DNA of 64,000 bases from CAVTJL01 sp963735065 (GTDB taxonomy: Bacteria > Pseudomonadota > Alphaproteobacteria > Geminicoccales > Geminicoccaceae). The translations under genes were made by a program, and so were the position numbers. Under the pieces are notes generated by a model. That model did not search any database. It was not told where the DNA came from and saw only the letters and a list, made by a program, of their open reading frames with translations. Each line of letters begins with the position of its first letter. The stretch's first letter is position 1. Location: the NCBI GenBank assembly GCA_963735065.1, contig CAVTJL010000001.1, forward strand, positions 2,604,001 to 2,668,000, written 5' to 3'. Below, piece after piece: positions 1 through 8,135 of this stretch.

Positions 1-374
1 ATCCAGGCGCCGAGATCCTCCGGCGGCTCGAAGAGGCGGTCCGTCTTCTGCGTGCAGATCGCCGTCAAGGAGCCGTCCTGCAGGCGGCCCGTCGGGGTGC
101 AGTGAACGAAGCCGGTCACCTTGAAGGCCAGGGCCAGAACCGACGAGGCACCGCAACGCGGCGGCTGGATCGAGGTGCGGCAGCGACGGTCGAGGAGGGG
201 GACATAGACCCCGAAGAGGCGGACCGTCTGACCGTTGATCGAGAGGCTGCCATCGTCCTGGACGTGAGCCAGGCCCTCGATCGCAGCCGCCCGGCCTTCG
301 GTTGCTCCTCCAAGCAGGAGGAGCAGGGCAAAGGCGAGGGCAGCCCCTAGTCGTAGATCGGGAAGCGGTCGCAT
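1..374 (-). CDS. Secreted SNase-like (thermonuclease-fold) protein, partial
   Basis: The gene runs off the left edge, so only the first ~124 residues are present. Reading from ATG at 374, the product starts MRPLPDLRLG, followed by a hydrophobic signal segment (about residues 10-27, ending near GRAAA). After that comes IEGLAHVQDDGSLSINGQTV and RLFGVYVP, the layout of staphylococcal-nuclease-like proteins. The family's catalytic DGDT is DDGS here and the GIDAPE motif is GVYVP, so two acidic active-site positions appear lost while the RL arginine is kept. Four Cys residues (RRC, PRC, VHC, AIC) could form disulfides after export. The ATG lies inside the 3' end of glyA (28-base overlap), so the two are probably co-transcribed. 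Fold assignment is moderate; nuclease activity is doubtful. Confidence 0.6.
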   Translation of the reverse strand, partial: MRPLPDLRLGAALAFALLLLLGGATEGRAAAIEGLAHVQDDGSLSINGQTVRLFGVYVPLLDRRCRTSIQPPRCGASSVLALAFKVTGFVHCTPTGRLQDGSLTAICTQKTDRLFEPPEDLGAW

Positions 375-1651
375 AGCGCCGCCACGCGTGTCTGCGCGGC
401 CTGCTCCGCGGTGGCGTTGTCGTCCGGATGGGCGGCCAGGCCATCGAGCACATCGCTGATCATATGGCCGATCTCCTGGAACTCGACCACGCCGAAGCCC
501 CTGCTGGTCCCGGCGGGGGTGCCCAGGCGGATGCCCGAGGTGATCGTCGGCTTCTCCGGATCGAAGGGAATGCCGTTCTTGTTGCACGTCATCTGTGCCC
601 GCTCGAGCGACGCCTCGGCGGCGTTGCCCTTGACCCCCTTGGGACGCAGGTCGACCAGCATGAGGTGGTTGTCGGTGCCGCCCGAGACGATGGCGCAGCC
701 GCGCTCGATCATGACCGCGGCGAGTGCCTTGGCGTTCTCGATGACAGCCTTGCTGTAGAGCTTGAACTCGGGCCTCAGGGCCTCGCCGAAGGCCACCGCC
801 TTGGCGGCGATCACGTGCATGAGCGGTCCGCCCTGCAGGCCCGGGAACACCGCCGAGTTGACCTTCTTGGCGATCTCCTCGTCATTGGTCAGGACCATGC
901 CCCCGCGCGGGCCCCTCAATGTCTTGTGGGTGGTGGTGGTGACGACCTGCGCGTACGGCAGCGGCGAGGGGTGCAGGCCCGCGGCGACGAGCCCGGCTAT
1001 GTGCGCCATGTCGACCATCAGATAGGCGCCCACCGAGTCGGCGATGGCGCGGAAGCGCGGAAAGTCGATGATCCGCGAGTAGGCCGAGGCGCCGGCGATG
1101 ATCATCCGCGGCCGGTGCTCCTGCGCCTGCCGCTCGATCTGGTCGTAGTCGATGAGCCCGTCCTCGGGACGCACGCCATAATGCAGCGCGTTGAACCACT
1201 TGCCGGACATCGCCGGGCGGGCACCGTGCGTCAGATGGCCACCCGCGGCGAGGTCCATGCCGAGAATCGTCTCGCCGGGCTTCAGGAGGGCCAGCATCAC
1301 CGCACCATTGGCCTGCGCGCCCGAATGAGGCTGAACATTGGCGAAGCTGCACTCGAAGAGCCGCTTGGCTCTCGCGATGGCTAGGCTCTCGGCCTCGTCC
1401 ACATGCTCGCAGCCGCCATAGTAGCGCTTCCCGGGATAGCCCTCGGCATACTTGTTGGTGAGGACCGAGCCCTGGGCCTCGAGGACGGCGCGGCTGACGA
1501 TGTTCTCGCTGGCGATGAGCTCGATCTGCTGCTGCTGCCGGCGCAGCTCGGCCGAGACCGCGGCGAAGAGCTCGGGATCGGCCTCCGCCAGGCCGGTGCC
1601 GAAGAAGCGCTGATCGCCCGCCTGCTCGGAAGGTCTCTGAAGCTCGGCCAT
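347..1651 (-). CDS. glyA: Serine hydroxymethyltransferase
   Basis: Converts serine and tetrahydrofolate to glycine and methylene-THF in the cytosol, the main source of one-carbon units. The 434-residue length is normal for the family. Landmarks are the N-terminal IELIASEN motif (about residues 43-50), NKYAEGYPGKRYYGG (66-80), the MVDMAHIAGLVA segment (212-223) and the PLP-binding TTTTHKTLRGPRGG with the Schiff-base lysine at about K243. The start MAELQRPSEQ fits homologues that carry a short leader before the first helix. Its 3' end overlaps the start of the SNase-like gene downstream. Identification is secure. Confidence 0.97.
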   Translation of the reverse strand: MAELQRPSEQAGDQRFFGTGLAEADPELFAAVSAELRRQQQQIELIASENIVSRAVLEAQGSVLTNKYAEGYPGKRYYGGCEHVDEAESLAIARAKRLFECSFANVQPHSGAQANGAVMLALLKPGETILGMDLAAGGHLTHGARPAMSGKWFNALHYGVRPEDGLIDYDQIERQAQEHRPRMIIAGASAYSRIIDFPRFRAIADSVGAYLMVDMAHIAGLVAAGLHPSPLPYAQVVTTTTHKTLRGPRGGMVLTNDEEIAKKVNSAVFPGLQGGPLMHVIAAKAVAFGEALRPEFKLYSKAVIENAKALAAVMIERGCAIVSGGTDNHLMLVDLRPKGVKGNAAEASLERAQMTCNKNGIPFDPEKPTITSGIRLGTPAGTSRGFGVVEFQEIGHMISDVLDGLAAHPDDNATAEQAAQTRVAALCDRFPIYD

Positions 1652-1733
1652 GCATCCGCTCCTTCGCCGCTTTGACTAGCGAGGCACATGTGCCGCTAGG
1701 CCCGTTGTGACGCAAGGGCGGGACCTGCACGAC

Positions 1734-1768
1734 GGCATCCGCCGCGCCGCAAGGCCGCGGCGGATGCC
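1734..1768. terminator. 13-bp perfect hairpin between glyA and the RraA-family gene
   Basis: Arms 1734-1746 and 1756-1768 are perfect reverse complements (ggcatccgccgcg / cgcggcggatgcc) around a 9-base loop. It lies just downstream of the minus-strand RraA-family gene. There is no T-tract, so it may end transcription with Rho, stabilise the mRNA 3' end, or be a repeat element. Confidence 0.5.
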
Positions 1769-1802
1769 GATCGCGCCGGCCCTGCCGTCGGCGACGGCGG
1801 CC

Positions 1803-2501
1803 TCAGTCGGTGCCGCGTACCTTGCTCGATGCCATGAGCTCCTCCAGCCAGTCGGGAATCTGGAGCCCTCCCTTGACGGCGGCCAGCATCTTGGCCTCCG
1901 CCGCCTTCACCGCCTCCAGCCGGGCCAGGATCGCCTTGGCGTTCGCCAGCGGGATGGTGGCGACACCGTCCTCATCGCCGAGCACGAGATCGCCGGAGCA
2001 GATCTGCCGGCCGCCGATGACCACCGGCAAGCCAACCGTGCCGGGGCCGCTGCGGACACAGGAGTCCGGGTTGATGCCGGCGGCGAACACGGGCAGCCCC
2101 ACCTCGCGGAGGCCTACGAGGTCGCGCACGTGGCCGTCCGTGACGAGGGCGGCGATTCCCTTGTTGCGCATCATCCCGGCCAGCAGATCGCCGCAGACAC
2201 CCGAGCCGCTGAAGCCGTCCGTCGCGGCGATGACGACATCGCCCGGGCGTGCGACCGCAAGGGCGCCGAAGATGGCGAGATTGTCGTTCGGTCCGCACCA
2301 GCAGGTCACGGCCGTCCCGGCACAGCGGGTCAGCCCGTCTTGCCCGGTGAGCACCGGCTTGACCTTGGGGCCGAGGGACGCGCGCCCATCCTGCGCGTCG
2401 ACCAGCCAGCCCGTGCTGGCGGTGGCCACAGCCTCGAGCTCGCCCTTGCTCGGCCGTGCGAAATTCCGACTGACCGTCAACAGCGCTGGCTCTTCGAGCA
2501 T
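1803..2501 (-). CDS. RraA-family protein (HMG/CHA aldolase-like)
   Basis: Belongs to the RraA/4-hydroxy-4-methyl-2-oxoglutarate aldolase family, small trimeric proteins that are either class II pyruvate aldolases or RNase E inhibitors. Visible family features are VTDGHVRDLVGLREVGLPVF with the Mg-binding RD pair, GDVVIAATDG, GGRQICSGDLVLGDEDGV near the C-terminus, and a C-terminal helical tail. I start it at ATG 2501 (MLEEPALLTV) because AGGGAGG lies 7-8 bases upstream; the frame stays open further upstream, but that stretch looks non-coding. 232 residues is typical. As a stand-alone gene it is more likely a metabolic aldolase than a ribonuclease regulator, but the sequence cannot decide this. 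Confidence 0.85.
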   Translation of the reverse strand: MLEEPALLTVSRNFARPSKGELEAVATASTGWLVDAQDGRASLGPKVKPVLTGQDGLTRCAGTAVTCWCGPNDNLAIFGALAVARPGDVVIAATDGFSGSGVCGDLLAGMMRNKGIAALVTDGHVRDLVGLREVGLPVFAAGINPDSCVRSGPGTVGLPVVIGGRQICSGDLVLGDEDGVATIPLANAKAILARLEAVKAAEAKMLAAVKGGLQIPDWLEELMASSKVRGTD

Positions 2502-2627
2502 TGATCCGTCCTCCCTTTGGTGAGGTGGCATTCTGCCTGTCCGTCGGGCGCCTTGTGAAGCCACGAGGATAAATCCACCCTGCCCGCGCAAGCGCATTGA
2601 CGACTTCGCGCTATTCGTCATACTTCC

Positions 2628-3170
2628 ATGCAACCTTCCCGATCATGGTTACCCATTGACGTGCGCCGCTGGCATCCTGTCACAAAGATTCTCCTCGCCG
2701 TTGCTCTGCCGGCCGTGCCCTATCTGCTGATCACCTCTCGGGAGACCAGCTCGGTGGCGGCCGTTGCCGCGGTGGAGCGCCCCGTCGTCGCGAGCGCCTC
2801 CAACGACCTGGACACGCTGCCGGTCGAGACGGCGCGTCCTTCTTTGCCGCCGCTCTCGATCTTTTCGGCCTTCGTTCAGCGCCCGCTGTTCACGTCTTCG
2901 CGCCGGCCGCCTCCTGTCCAGGAGCAGGCAGCGCCGGCCCCCGCTGCGGCGCCTGTGGCGAAGGGGATACCGGACCCGGATTTCCGATTCGTTGGCACGG
3001 TGATCCGCCGCAGTCGCGTTCTCGGCCTCCTCGCGCCGAAGAACGGCGGCGACCTGGTCGGGGTGGGGGTCGGCGATACCGTCGACGGCTGGACGGTGAG
3101 ATCGCTCAGTGGCATTGACCTGGTCGTCCAGCAGGCGGCCGAGGAGCGGCATCTCAGGATCTTTCGCTGA
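2628..3170 (+). CDS. gspC: Type II secretion protein C-like (GspC)
   Basis: First gene of the secretion operon. 180 residues: a short cytoplasmic start, one transmembrane segment (about residues 18-36, KILLAVALPAVPYLLI), a proline-rich periplasmic linker, and a C-terminal domain (FRFVGTVIRRSRVLGLLAP... to the end) that resembles the homology region of GspC or the pilus-type PilP fold. In the family this inner-membrane protein links the platform to the secretin. No PDZ domain follows, so this is the short form. Assignment rests on topology and position before gspG rather than strong sequence identity. No good ribosome-binding site precedes the ATG, so a GTG about 32 bases downstream is possible. 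Confidence 0.65.
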   Translation: MQPSRSWLPIDVRRWHPVTKILLAVALPAVPYLLITSRETSSVAAVAAVERPVVASASNDLDTLPVETARPSLPPLSIFSAFVQRPLFTSSRRPPPVQEQAAPAPAAAPVAKGIPDPDFRFVGTVIRRSRVLGLLAPKNGGDLVGVGVGDTVDGWTVRSLSGIDLVVQQAAEERHLRIFR

Positions 3171-3238
3171 GCCACCCGAGACTGCCCGCGTCGCATCGCC
3201 ACGCCTGCGCCCATCTCCTCGTATCGCCAGGGATCGCC

Positions 3239-3688
3239 ATGCCGAATCAAGCGCAACAGGCCGAGATGCGCCGCCGGCCCGGCCAGGCCGGCTTTACGCT
3301 CATCGAGCTGCTGGTCGTGCTGGTCATTTTGGGCCTGCTGGCCGCGTTGGCGGCTCCTCGGGTCATCGGATACCTCTCGGGCGCCCGCTCGGACACGGCG
3401 CGCCTCCAGATCGAGAGCTTCCGCTCGGCGCTCGATCTCTATAGACTTGATACCGGGTCCTATCCGACCAGCCAGCAGGGGCTTCAGGCGCTCGTCACCA
3501 ACCCGGGCGTCGCTGGATGGAAGGGTCCGTACCTCCAGACGAAGGGGGTACCCCTCGACCCGTGGGGCAATGCGTATGTTTACCGTTCCCCCGGCTCCCA
3601 TGGCGAGTACGACATCGAATCCCTGGGCTCCGACAAGTCGCCAGGAGGCTCGGGCGAGGCAGCAGATGTCACGAGCTGGCAGCAATAG
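3239..3688 (+). CDS. gspG: Type II secretion major pseudopilin GspG
   Basis: Forms the periplasmic pseudopilus that pushes substrates through the secretin. It has the prepilin peptidase site GQAGFTLIELLVVLVILGLL, with cleavage after the Gly before Phe and the conserved Glu at +5. It continues into the GspG-specific C-terminal domain with GSYPTSQQGLQALV, a W-GPYL segment, PLDPWGNAYVYRSPG and EYDIESLGSD, which carries the calcium-binding loop of this family. 149 residues is usual. An alternative ATG (MRRRPGQAG) lies 9 codons in. Its last 23 bases overlap gspH. Confidence 0.95.
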   Translation: MPNQAQQAEMRRRPGQAGFTLIELLVVLVILGLLAALAAPRVIGYLSGARSDTARLQIESFRSALDLYRLDTGSYPTSQQGLQALVTNPGVAGWKGPYLQTKGVPLDPWGNAYVYRSPGSHGEYDIESLGSDKSPGGSGEAADVTSWQQ

Positions 3689-4061
3689 CGCTGGCTTCAC
3701 GCTCCTCGAGATCCTTGTCGTCCTGACGATCATGGCGCTCGTGGCGCTGATCGTGGCGCCGCGCTTCCATGCCACGGACGGGCCCAGCATCCGGGTGGCC
3801 GCTCGGGCCGTGGCAGAGCAACTGCGGGTGTTGCGCGCGAGCGCGATCGACCACGCCACGATCGAGACCGTGGATCTCGATGCCATGCGCGCCCGGATCG
3901 GCTTCCGCGGCACCCTCAGCCTCGACGGCGATGGCAAGCTCCTCTTCTTTCCCGACGGAAGCGCCACCGAGGCGCGGATCGTCCTGGCGACCGAGCAGGG
4001 CGAGAAGCTGCCATTGATCGTCGACTGGCTCACGGGCAGCGTTCGTGCGGCGCCCGGCTGA
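3666..4061 (+). CDS. gspH: Type II secretion minor pseudopilin GspH
   Basis: Begins at ATG 3666, inside the end of gspG; the open frame upstream is just the shadow of gspG. The product (131 residues) starts MSRAGSNSAGFTLLEILVVL, a class III prepilin signal with Gly/Phe cleavage and Glu5, followed by the hydrophobic pilin helix. The rest is a short beta-rich GspH domain (IRVAARAVAEQLRVLRASAI...). GspH is a minor pseudopilin that joins the pseudopilus in low copy. It overlaps gspI by 17 bases. Confidence 0.85.
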   Translation: MSRAGSNSAGFTLLEILVVLTIMALVALIVAPRFHATDGPSIRVAARAVAEQLRVLRASAIDHATIETVDLDAMRARIGFRGTLSLDGDGKLLFFPDGSATEARIVLATEQGEKLPLIVDWLTGSVRAAPG

Positions 4062-4656
4062 CCGGAATCGGGCGGCGGGCTTCACGCTCCTCGAGACCAT
4101 CGTCGCGATGGCCGTGCTGGCGATCGTCCTCGTATCGGCGCTCAGGGTCTCGACCGATGGAGGTTGGCGGGTGGACCGATCCGCCCATCGCCTCGCTCTG
4201 GTCAGGATGGCCGATCGCCTTATCGAGCGTGCGGACGTCGATCTTTCGCTCGCAGGCGGTCCGCTGACCGGCACCGACGGTGGCGCCAGCTGGCGGCTCG
4301 AGCGCAGCCCGTTCGTCGTCACGGAGCCCAGCACGGACGACGCCTCGAAGGACTTTGCCAGCTCGTTAGGCTTCGGGGATCAGACCACGTCCGACGATCC
4401 GTCGGGGCTGAGTGGCTTGGGCAAGTCGCCCGGGCTCATCGCCGCCGACCAGCAGGGCGACGCGAAGGACCCCGGGGCCTCGATCGACGTCAAGACCAAG
4501 GACCAGCAGGATAGCACGTCCCCGTCGGGCCGCCCTGCAATGGCCGACCTGACGAACCGAAAGAAGCCGGGGCTTTGGCTCATCAAGGCCACGGTCTCCG
4601 ACGCTTCGGGCGAGCAGGTCGAGCTCTCGACCCTGCGCCTGGAGAACGGCTCATGA
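4045..4656 (+). CDS. gspI: Type II secretion minor pseudopilin GspI-like
   Basis: GTG start at 4045 inside gspH. N-terminus MRRPADRNRAAGFTLLETIV carries the prepilin cleavage site and the conserved Glu5, then a hydrophobic helix. At 203 residues it is longer than most GspI (about 120-130). The extra is a polar Asp/Ser/Gly-rich insert at about residues 95-160 (STDDASKDF...DQQDSTSPSG), after which the GspI-type end LWLIKATVSDASGEQVELST resumes. GspI normally sits in the tip complex with J and K. Stop and next start overlap as ATGA with gspJ. Confidence 0.8.
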   Translation: MRRPADRNRAAGFTLLETIVAMAVLAIVLVSALRVSTDGGWRVDRSAHRLALVRMADRLIERADVDLSLAGGPLTGTDGGASWRLERSPFVVTEPSTDDASKDFASSLGFGDQTTSDDPSGLSGLGKSPGLIAADQQGDAKDPGASIDVKTKDQQDSTSPSGRPAMADLTNRKKPGLWLIKATVSDASGEQVELSTLRLENGS

Positions 4657-5318
4657 GGCGCCGCCCCGGCTCGCCCCGGGACGGCGGGTTCACCCTGATC
4701 GAGCTGCTCGTGGCGATGGCGATCCTGGCGCTGATTGCCGTCGTTGCGGTCTCGGGGCTGCAGATGATCGGTCAGGCCTGGGCAAGGCGCGAGAGCGCCA
4801 GCGCCGCGCTCGATCAGCAGACCAGAGGGCTCGATCTCCTGCGCCGCGAGCTCGGCCGGGCCATGCCGCTCGACTGGGGCAGCACGCAGGATCACCTCGT
4901 CGCCTTCGATGGCGAGGCGGACCGCCTTCGCTTCGTGAACGCGCAGGGGCTCTATCGAGCGAAGGATACCCTCGTCATCTGGCAGTTCGAGATCGAGCGC
5001 GTGGTTGGAGGTAGCCGCCTGCTGGTCCGGCGCGCCGAGCTCGGGCGCGACGGCAAGGCGTTCGCGGCCCTCGACGAGGCCCGGCCGCGCGAGCTCTTCC
5101 GCGCGCCACAGCGACTGAGCTTCACCTATTTCGGCGCGACCAGCGCGCGCCAGCCTCCCGTCTGGCAGGATGCCTGGACCGGCAAGCCCAGGCTGCCAGT
5201 GGCCGTGCGCCTCGCCGCAGAGGGAGTTGAGGAGACCTCGGGGCTGGTCGTTCCGCTGCTGATCGACACCCCGGTCGCCTGTATCGGCGCCTCGGGAGCC
5301 AACGCCCAATGCGGTTGA
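4653..5318 (+). CDS. gspJ: Type II secretion minor pseudopilin GspJ
   Basis: Start ATG 4653 overlaps the gspI stop (ATGA), which fits translational coupling; the longer open frame upstream is not used. 221 residues beginning MRRRPGSPRDGGFTLIELLV, a prepilin signal with Glu5. The body (ALDQQTRGLDLLRRELGRAM, LRFVNAQGL, a hydrophobic strand near LVIWQFEIERVV, LSFTYFGA) matches GspJ. With GspI and GspK it forms the pseudopilus tip. It overlaps gspK by 10 bases. Confidence 0.88.
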   Translation: MRRRPGSPRDGGFTLIELLVAMAILALIAVVAVSGLQMIGQAWARRESASAALDQQTRGLDLLRRELGRAMPLDWGSTQDHLVAFDGEADRLRFVNAQGLYRAKDTLVIWQFEIERVVGGSRLLVRRAELGRDGKAFAALDEARPRELFRAPQRLSFTYFGATSARQPPVWQDAWTGKPRLPVAVRLAAEGVEETSGLVVPLLIDTPVACIGASGANAQCG

Positions 5319-6412
5319 GCGCCCACCCCGCCGACAGCCAGCGCGGTGCCGCGCTGATCCTCGTGCTCTGGGTCAGCGCAGCCGCTGCCGCGCTCGCCGT
5401 GGGCTTCCTCGGCTGGGCCCGCGCGGACGCCAACCTCAACCGCAATGCCGAGGCCGAGATCCGGGCGCGTCTCGCCACCGAGAGCGCCCTTGCCGCCACG
5501 GCCTACCGGCTGATGGCCGGGAAGCTCGCGCTGAAGAACGGACGGGCCGAGCTGACCGTCTCGCTGGACGGCGTCGACGTGCAGGCCATCGTCCATGGCG
5601 AATCGGGCTTCATCGATCTCAACAAGGCCAGCAAGGGCCTGCTCGAGGCATTGGCGATCGCAACCGGCGTCGACCGCAGCGCGGCAGACGCTGCAGCAAA
5701 GGCGATCGTCGCCTGGCGCGACGTGCCGAAAAGCAAGAGCCAGGGCAAGTTGATCCAGCGGAAGCTTTTCGGCGACCGGCTCGTCTCACGGACGGACCAC
5801 GCCTTCGATTACGTGAACGAGCTTCGTCTCGTTCCCGATCTGGACCCCGGCATCGTGCAGCGCATTGCTCCCTGGCTGACGGTCTACACCCGCACCGGCG
5901 AGGTGGATTCGACCGTGGCGCCGACAATCGTCCGAAAGGCTCTGATGGCTTCTCCCGGTGCACCCGCGGCCACCATCGGCACCAGCACGACCGGGACGGC
6001 TGCGGGCGGGCTCGGTGCCACCACCACCCCTGAGATCGGGGCGTCCTCCGCGAGCGCCACGGTGAGCGCCGGCACGTTGGGGACGCTCGGGAGCACGTCG
6101 CTCGGCACGACGCAGAGCACGGGCAGCGCCGGCAGCAGCTCTGGCTCCACGGGCGACCTGCTGGGAACGAGCGCCACCAGCAGCTCTGGCTCCACGGGCG
6201 ACCTGTTGGGAACGAGCACCACCAGCAAGCAGGCGACGGTGGCTGGCAGCACCGATCCCAAGAATCTCTATCGCCTGACCCTTGTGGCGCGAACGCCGGC
6301 CGGGCTCGTCACGCGACACACTGTCGTCATCTGGCTGGACGGTCGCGCCGATCGTCCCTATCGGGTCCTCGACTGGTCGCCGCCGGAGCTGGCGGGACAG
6401 GAGATCGGTTGA
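5309..6412 (+). CDS. gspK: Type II secretion pseudopilus-tip protein GspK
   Basis: 367 residues. The N-terminus has QRGAALILVLWVSAAAAALA, the GspK-type prepilin signal that lacks Glu5. The globular part contains GESGFIDLNKAS and helix-hairpin-helix-like repeats (LLEALAIATGVD, YVNELRLVPDLDPGIVQRIAPWLTV) as in the GspK saddle domain. An unusual Gly/Ser/Thr-rich stretch of about 100 residues (roughly 212-315) separates this from the last beta strand region (YRLTLVARTPAGLVTRHTVV). That stretch includes two 15-residue tandem repeats encoded at 6134-6223. Stop overlaps the gspL start. Confidence 0.88.
   Translation: MRLSAHPADSQRGAALILVLWVSAAAAALAVGFLGWARADANLNRNAEAEIRARLATESALAATAYRLMAGKLALKNGRAELTVSLDGVDVQAIVHGESGFIDLNKASKGLLEALAIATGVDRSAADAAAKAIVAWRDVPKSKSQGKLIQRKLFGDRLVSRTDHAFDYVNELRLVPDLDPGIVQRIAPWLTVYTRTGEVDSTVAPTIVRKALMASPGAPAATIGTSTTGTAAGGLGATTTPEIGASSASATVSAGTLGTLGSTSLGTTQSTGSAGSSSGSTGDLLGTSATSSSGSTGDLLGTSTTSKQATVAGSTDPKNLYRLTLVARTPAGLVTRHTVVIWLDGRADRPYRVLDWSPPELAGQEIG
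6134..6223 (+). repeat. 45-bp tandem duplication inside gspK
   Basis: Two head-to-tail 45-base units, 6134-6178 and 6179-6223, differ at only a few positions. They encode two copies of a Ser-Ser-Gly-Ser-Thr-Gly-Asp-Leu-Leu-Gly-Thr-Ser unit in the flexible linker. The near-identity at DNA level suggests recent slippage or unequal exchange. Confidence 0.85.
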
Positions 6413-7530
6413 TGGCGGCGCTGCTGGATGACCGGGGCGTGCGGCGGCGCTCGCCGCTCGCCTGGTGGCTGGAGGAGCTGCGTGGCTTGCTGCCGCGGCG
6501 CGTCACGGCGCGTCGTGCCGGTCCCTCGCGGGCTGTGATCCTTCTGGATGACGGGCCGGTGCTGCGAGCGGCGATCTGGCGGCGGGGGCGTGTCACGCAG
6601 ATCGGCGCCCTCGACCCGAGCCTGGCGGCACTGCGAGGCGGCGATCGCGATCCCGTGCTCCAGCAGATCCGCCGCGCCCGCCTGCCAGTCGTGCTGCGTC
6701 TGTCGGGCCGCCTTGGCCTGTTGTGCCGGGACGTCTTGCCGGCCTCGGCCGAGCCGGAGCTCGACGAGATCATGCGGCACAAGATCGACGTGCTGACCCC
6801 TTGGGGTGCCGAGCAGGTCTATGCCGCGCCCAGCCTCGAGGAGCGGCGCCCCGACGGGACGATCGCCGTCCGTTTGACGGTGGTGCCTCGCGATGCGGTC
6901 GATTCCGCCTGTGCCAGGCTCGAGGCGCTGGGTGTCTCGGTGGCAAGAGTGGACCTCGCGGGCGAGGCGCCATGGGCAGCGCCCGAGGTCGACCTGCTGG
7001 GGGCCGAGGCATCTGACGCATGGTACCTTCGGCTCGCATCCGTCTTGCTGCTGGCCCTGGTGATCGCGGTCGGCGTGGGGGCGGCGTTCGCCTGGTCGGA
7101 GATCCACGCCAGAAGCGTGACGCTGGCCGATCGGCGTGCTTTCGCCGACGCGCTGGAGCAGCGGCTGGCGGATGTTCCCAAGCTGCGCCAGGACATCGAT
7201 CGGATGCGCAATGCCGAGAGCTTTGTTGCCCGCGAGATCGCGGCTCAGCCTTCGGCGATGGTGGTCCTCGAGATGGCGAGCCGAGTCCTGCCTGATTCGG
7301 TGTGGCTCACCGGTCTGACGCTCGACGGCGACCGGCTCACGCTCACCGGCTATGCGCCCGACGCCTCGAAGCTGGTGCCCATGCTCGACACGTCCTCGGT
7401 CTTCACTGACGTTCGGTTCGAGGCGCCGAGCACCACCGTGACGACCCCCAGCGCTGGCGGCCGCCCTGTCGAGCTGGAGCGGTTCGCGATCACCGCAAAG
7501 GTGCTGCCCTCTCGCGAGCTCGGCCCGTGA
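6412..7530 (+). CDS. gspL: Type II secretion assembly protein GspL / PilN-type
   Basis: 372 residues from ATG 6412, overlapping the gspK stop. The N-terminal half is an actin-like cytoplasmic GspL/PilM-type region (RAVILLDDGPVLRAAIWRRG, LRLSGRLGLLCRDVLPASAE, VRLTVVPRDAVDSACARLEA). A transmembrane helix follows at about 206-226 (LASVLLLALVIAVGVGAAFA). The periplasmic part is coiled-coil plus a PilN-like domain (MASRVLPDSVWLTGLTLDGD, LTLTGYAPDAS). It would anchor the secretion ATPase GspE to the platform. Stop and next start overlap as GTGA. Confidence 0.8.
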   Translation: MAALLDDRGVRRRSPLAWWLEELRGLLPRRVTARRAGPSRAVILLDDGPVLRAAIWRRGRVTQIGALDPSLAALRGGDRDPVLQQIRRARLPVVLRLSGRLGLLCRDVLPASAEPELDEIMRHKIDVLTPWGAEQVYAAPSLEERRPDGTIAVRLTVVPRDAVDSACARLEALGVSVARVDLAGEAPWAAPEVDLLGAEASDAWYLRLASVLLLALVIAVGVGAAFAWSEIHARSVTLADRRAFADALEQRLADVPKLRQDIDRMRNAESFVAREIAAQPSAMVVLEMASRVLPDSVWLTGLTLDGDRLTLTGYAPDASKLVPMLDTSSVFTDVRFEAPSTTVTTPSAGGRPVELERFAITAKVLPSRELGP

Positions 7531-8135
7531 TCGCGAGCCTCGATCGCAACAGCAGCCGTGTGCTGGCAGTACTCCTGCTGCTCGTTCCGCTCGCCGCGCT
7601 TGCCGCGGCGGTCTGGCTGCCGATGCGTCACGTCACGTGGCAGGACCAAGAGCTGCAGCGGATTGATCGCCATATCTCGGCGCTCGAGGACAGAATGGTG
7701 CTGCGCGAGCGCCTGCTGGCCGAGCGGCATGTTCTCGAGCAGGCTGTCGAAGGCGACGGCACGGTCCTGAGCGCCACGTCGCCGAGCCTCGCTGCAGCAA
7801 GCCTGCAGGGCCTGCTGACCCAGCTCGTGCGGGTCGACACCGGCAGCGTCGGCAGCGTCCAGGTCCTCGAGCCCAAGGAGATCGAGGGCTTCACCGAGGT
7901 CGGCGTGCGTCTCCAGATGCGCGTCTCCATGACGGCCCTTCGCCACATACTCTATACGATCGAGACAGGGACGCCTGTGATGCTCGTCCGTGCGCTGGCT
8001 GTCGATGCGGGAGAGCCGGGTGCCACGGACCAGGGTGCCGAGCCTCAGGTGGGCGCAACCCTCGACGTCGTCAGCTTCATGCGGACCGCCCCGCCTGCCG
8101 CGCCCGCATCGACAGATGGCGCATCCGGCCATTGA
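7527..8135 (+). CDS. gspM: Type II secretion assembly protein GspM (PilO-like)
   Basis: 202 residues, GTG start coupled to gspL. A short cytoplasmic N-terminus and one transmembrane helix (about 12-32, VLAVLLLLVPLAALAAAVWL) precede a periplasmic coiled coil (LQRIDRHISALEDRMVLRER) and a ferredoxin-like domain (LQGLLTQLVRVDTGSVGSV, VRLQMRVSMTALRHILYTIE) typical of the GspMb/PilO family. In the complex it pairs with GspL. It is the last gene of the operon here: no ATPase, platform GspF or secretin gene follows. Confidence 0.78.
   Translation: MIASLDRNSSRVLAVLLLLVPLAALAAAVWLPMRHVTWQDQELQRIDRHISALEDRMVLRERLLAERHVLEQAVEGDGTVLSATSPSLAAASLQGLLTQLVRVDTGSVGSVQVLEPKEIEGFTEVGVRLQMRVSMTALRHILYTIETGTPVMLVRALAVDAGEPGATDQGAEPQVGATLDVVSFMRTAPPAAPASTDGASGH

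Noticed and set aside
102..350. Plus-strand open frame near the left end
   Set aside because: Antisense to the exported SNase-like protein, which has a signal peptide and recognisable fold motifs.
2597..2626. TTGACG plus TACTTC as promoter for the gsp operon
   Set aside because: The -10 would end two bases before the ATG, leaving no leader; spacing of 18 and a poor -10 make it weak.
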